Assembly (NCBI RefSeq): GCF_900156425.1
Contig: NZ_FTNO01000001.1
Location: 1,798,001 to 1,862,000, forward strand
DNA length: 64,000 nucleotides
Direction: 5' to 3'
Source of the DNA: Haladaptatus litoreus
GTDB taxonomy: Archaea; Halobacteriota; Halobacteria; Halobacteriales; Haladaptataceae
Within the stretch, counting starts at the first letter, position 1, and every line of letters begins with the position of its first letter. The notes beneath the pieces are model-generated. The model had not been told where the DNA came from, searched no databases, and saw nothing but the letters and a program-made list of their open reading frames with translations. Of the stretch, positions 61,624 through 64,000 are shown piece after piece. The translations under genes were made by a program, and so were the position numbers.

Positions 61624-62157
61624 ATGACAGATACAGCAAACACGATGGACAGAATCATGGTTCTCGGCCCGCCGGGTGCGGGAAAATCCACGTTCGCTGT
61701 GCGATTAGGCAAAACACTGGAGTGGCCGGTTACGCACCTCGACGCCCATTTCTGGGAACCCGGATGGGAAAAACCGGATAGTGACGACTGGGAGGAGACA
61801 CACCGAACCCTCATCGAGCGACCGAACTGGATTATCGACGGCAATTACGGAAGCACCATCGACGCGCGACTCGACGCCGCGGATACCGTGATTTTGCTGT
61901 CCGTCTCGCGGTATATCTGCCTGTATCGGGTTCTCAAACGATGGCTCACAAATCACGGTCAGACGCGCCCCGACATGGCCGAGGGTTGCGAGGAGAAAGT
62001 CGATCTGGAGTTTCTCCGCTACATCTGGAACTTTCCCACGGAAAAAATTCCGGCGATAGAACGAAAGTTCGCGGGATTGGACGAGGACACGACGGTAATC
62101 AGACTGGATTCGAATGCGCAACGAGATGCGTTTTTCGCGCGACTCAGCAAGAGATGA
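61624..62157 (+). CDS. P-loop kinase-like protein (FlaR/adenylate-kinase relative)
   Basis: A 177-residue nucleotide-binding protein. Walker A is VLGPPGAGKST near 13-23. The pattern THLDAHFWEPGWEKPD near 37 and IIDGNYGSTIDARLDAADTVILL near 70 match the COG0563 family annotated as topology modulation or FlaR proteins, whose members act as small-molecule kinases. A Leu-rich linker and helical lid follow. The substrate is unknown. It converges on the D-2-hydroxyacid dehydrogenase gene, with 13 bases between stops. Confidence 0.82.
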   Translation: MTDTANTMDRIMVLGPPGAGKSTFAVRLGKTLEWPVTHLDAHFWEPGWEKPDSDDWEETHRTLIERPNWIIDGNYGSTIDARLDAADTVILLSVSRYICLYRVLKRWLTNHGQTRPDMAEGCEEKVDLEFLRYIWNFPTEKIPAIERKFAGLDEDTTVIRLDSNAQRDAFFARLSKR

Positions 62158-62170
62158 ACTGAAACGACGG

Positions 62171-63124
62171 TTACACGATTCGATTGACCATCTCGTCCAC
62201 CTTGTCCGACGCAAGAACCTCGTAGTTTTCCACGATGATGTCTTGCCAGCGTTCCGCTTTGTGCGGCGTCGAACCGGCCATATGTGGGGTGAGTACCGCG
62301 TTCGAGAGGTTCCACAGCGGCGAATCCGACGGAAGCGGTTCCGTCGAAAACACGTCGAGTCCGGCACCGCGAATCAAGCGGTACTGGAGCGCGCGTATCA
62401 GGGCGTCCTCGTCAACCACGTCACCGCGGGCGATGTTGACGAGGACAGCATCGCTCGGCATGAGTCGGAACTCCTCCGACCCGAGGAGACCCTCGGTTTC
62501 GTCCGTTAGCGGACAGGCGAGGACGACGTAGTCCGCTCGGCGAAGCACCTCGTGGTGGTCGTCCGCAGCGAAACAGTCGTCGAGAACCGTCGGAGCAGTT
62601 TCGACGGTTCGCTTGGTGCCGAGAACCGTCATTCCGAGTCCGGAACCCAACTCCGCGACACGGGTTCCGATTGCGCCGACACCGATGATTCCGAGCGTCT
62701 TTCCGCGGAGTTCGCCGCCCTCGAATCGTTCCCAGACGCCGCGGGACTGCTGGCGAACGCCGACGTGAAGTCGGCGTTCGAACGTCAGCAAAAACCACAG
62801 CACTTGTTCCGCGATAGGTTCTGCGTGAACGCCAGAGGCGTTCGTCAGGGCAATGTCTCGCGCTTCCAGCGCGTCTTGGTCGTATTGGTCAACCCCGGCA
62901 CTGAGCACCTGCACCCAGCGAAGGCTGGTTGCCGAGTCGAGCAGGTCTTCGGAGAGTCCCGCCGTGACGATTCCATCGGCTTCGGGAAGCAGTTCGAACG
63001 TTTCTTCCGGTGTTCGCGCCCGAGCGAGGGCACCGTCGGGAAGGTGGTTGGCGAGTTCGGCGTGGAGGTCGGACGCGATGTCGGGTGTGAGACGATGCGT
63101 TAGTAGGAGCGTCGGTGTGGACAT
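62171..63124 (-). CDS. D-2-hydroxyacid dehydrogenase
   Basis: A 317-residue NAD(P)-dependent dehydrogenase. The dinucleotide loop is GIIGVGAIGTRVAEL near 148. The catalytic Arg is in NIARGDVVDE near 237, Glu in DVFSTEPLP near 266, and His in TPHMAGSTP near 284. It reduces 2-keto acids to D-2-hydroxyacids; haloarchaeal relatives act on several keto acids. The ATG at 63124 is preferred. A perfect 11-bp hairpin (62754-62780) lies within the gene. Confidence 0.9.
   Translation of the reverse strand: MSTPTLLLTHRLTPDIASDLHAELANHLPDGALARARTPEETFELLPEADGIVTAGLSEDLLDSATSLRWVQVLSAGVDQYDQDALEARDIALTNASGVHAEPIAEQVLWFLLTFERRLHVGVRQQSRGVWERFEGGELRGKTLGIIGVGAIGTRVAELGSGLGMTVLGTKRTVETAPTVLDDCFAADDHHEVLRRADYVVLACPLTDETEGLLGSEEFRLMPSDAVLVNIARGDVVDEDALIRALQYRLIRGAGLDVFSTEPLPSDSPLWNLSNAVLTPHMAGSTPHKAERWQDIIVENYEVLASDKVDEMVNRIV
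62754..62780. repeat. Perfect 11-bp hairpin in D-2-hydroxyacid dehydrogenase gene
   Basis: CGAACGCCGAC-GTGAA-GTCGGCGTTCG, in codons around FERRLHVG. Confidence 0.65.
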
Positions 63125-63261
63125 ACTGCTCACGACGGAAGCCCACGTGGTAGTGTTTTACCTCGCGGAAGTCCGGATAAAGCGACCGTTATGAGGGTCG
63201 TAACCGGATTTTTGTTGAGAATGGGTGGAAATTGGGCGAATTCGCGGTGGTTCTATTCGCT

Positions 63262-63480
63262 TCAGTTCAGTGCCTCCACCTCGTTCGTCAAATCCTGCGG
63301 TTCATCGACGGGGCCGTTGATGAACAGGCCGTGGCCGATGATGGCGCACGCGACCAGACCTGCCGAGATGATTGCCACCGAGAGCGAAATCGAGGTCAGG
63401 TATCCGACACCTGCGCCGACGGACATACTGAGGGCGATACCGAACAGGACGAGGTCGTAGTACTGCCAGTCGTATGCCAT
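63262..63480 (-). CDS. 72-residue two-helix membrane protein
   Basis: MAYDWQYYDLVLFGIALSM opens the protein. Hydrophobic segments span about 8-28 and 33-55, followed by GLFINGPVDEPQDLTNEVEALN as an acidic tail. It has the form of a conserved small haloarchaeal membrane protein. The ATG at 63480 is preferred over upstream starts. No function is known. Confidence 0.65.
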   Translation of the reverse strand: MAYDWQYYDLVLFGIALSMSVGAGVGYLTSISLSVAIISAGLVACAIIGHGLFINGPVDEPQDLTNEVEALN

Positions 63481-63718
63481 ACGATACTGTTGTTCGTCCA
63501 GCCACGAAAAGCTGGGGGTGAGACTGCCGATGAACGAATACGGGTGAGTAGCGAGGATTACGCCCGACCGACGGCGGTCGCTCACCGAACTCGCACTTCT
63601 CAGTGAACCGTTTCCGGCGAATCGACCGGCTCACTCTCGATTCCCACCACGGCCGCGGTAAACGTCTTGGCGTTGGATGAGTGATAGAGGGACGGATACA
63701 TTTCAGAGCGAACCGCAA

Positions 63719-64000
63719 TCAGTCCCGAAGCAGTTCCCGAATTTCCCGAAGTCCCTCAACCTCGTAAGTCGGGTCAACCGAAAGGTCGTACTCGGCGCGA
63801 TGCGGTCTGCGGATGAACACCGAATCGAGGTCGGCGTTGTGGGCGGCGACTACGTCGCTTTCGCTGTCGCCCACGAAGAGGGCGGAGTCCACGCCGAGGT
63901 CGGCGAGGGCTTGTTCCAAAAAATACGGTTCGGGCTTTTTCCGGTGGAAGGCGTCCAGCGTCGGCGGTCTGCCGTAGTACGTTTCGAAATGCCGACCGAG
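63719..64000 (-). CDS. HAD-superfamily hydrolase (partial, 5' end outside window)
   Basis: The last 93 residues of a HAD phosphatase. The frame enters from the right edge, where HFETYYGRPPTLDAFHRKKPEPYFLEQAL contains the motif III Lys, then motif IV LFVGDSESDVVAAHNAD and the end LREIRELLRD. The pattern suits phosphoglycolate phosphatase-like enzymes. The nucleophile motif lies outside the window. The gap 63481-63718 shows no gene. Confidence 0.82.
   Translation of the reverse strand, partial: LGRHFETYYGRPPTLDAFHRKKPEPYFLEQALADLGVDSALFVGDSESDVVAAHNADLDSVFIRRPHRAEYDLSVDPTYEVEGLREIRELLRD

Overview
The window reads as chromosomal DNA of a halophilic archaeon (class Halobacteria). Proteins are strongly acidic, secreted proteins carry twin-arginine signals, most starts sit about 25-30 bases after a TATA box (leaderless mRNAs), and the gene set is archaeal: proteasome alpha and beta, RfcL, eIF5A with deoxyhypusine synthase, HMG-CoA synthase, HARP-type RNase P and HalOD1/HTH-10 proteins. 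The moderate GC resembles a Haladaptatus-like genome, but that is a guess. I see no rRNA, tRNA, CRISPR array, transposase or replication origin.

Layout. 1-8.4 kb: antiporter, halolysin, NYN nuclease, TatD-like hydrolase, DUF2150 protein and a surface protein split by a frameshift in a GC run. 8.4-14.1 kb: HMG-CoA synthase, a winged-helix/zinc regulator, and a proteasome beta-alpha operon behind a palindromic TATA element, preceded by a small zinc protein and an XRE regulator. 14.8-20.8 kb: small enzymes (GNATs, PhzF, PPOX fold) and RfcL. 21-25.8 kb: NhaC antiporter, amino-acid ABC importer and half-size heme A synthase. 26.1-29.5 kb: a probable pseudoenzyme of the M24 peptidase fold and malic enzyme. 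30-38.5 kb: RNase H, a tiny zinc finger, a five-gene dipeptide ABC operon and a HAD phosphatase. 38.4-45.4 kb: two MoeA genes (one fused to a binding-protein domain), small membrane proteins, Hsp20 and an ABC1 kinase. 45.9-53.7 kb: aminotransferase, HARP, then eIF5A-agmatinase, a Nif3 protein, an iteron plus structured-RNA locus, an HTH-10 regulator, HalOD1 and deoxyhypusine synthase. 53.8-64 kb: membrane protein, cold-shock protein, histidine kinase, PEP carboxykinase, alpha/beta hydrolase, a D-2-hydroxyacid dehydrogenase and a partial HAD gene.

Functional threads. eIF5A, its abutting agmatinase-family enzyme and deoxyhypusine synthase form a hypusination neighbourhood. Malic enzyme and PEP carboxykinase both serve C3/C4 exchange. 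HARP, proteasome and eIF5A are housekeeping.

The most unusual features lie outside ordinary genes. (i) There are many perfect short palindromes, mostly with 2-5 nt loops, in both intergenic and coding DNA. (ii) A dispersed family of about 90 bp arms ends in the inverted motif CAAATCACGAC. (iii) A 22-bp iteron array precedes a strongly folded RNA candidate at 51.2-51.5 kb. (iv) A hairpin covers part of a perfect Shine-Dalgarno site at 16.1 kb.
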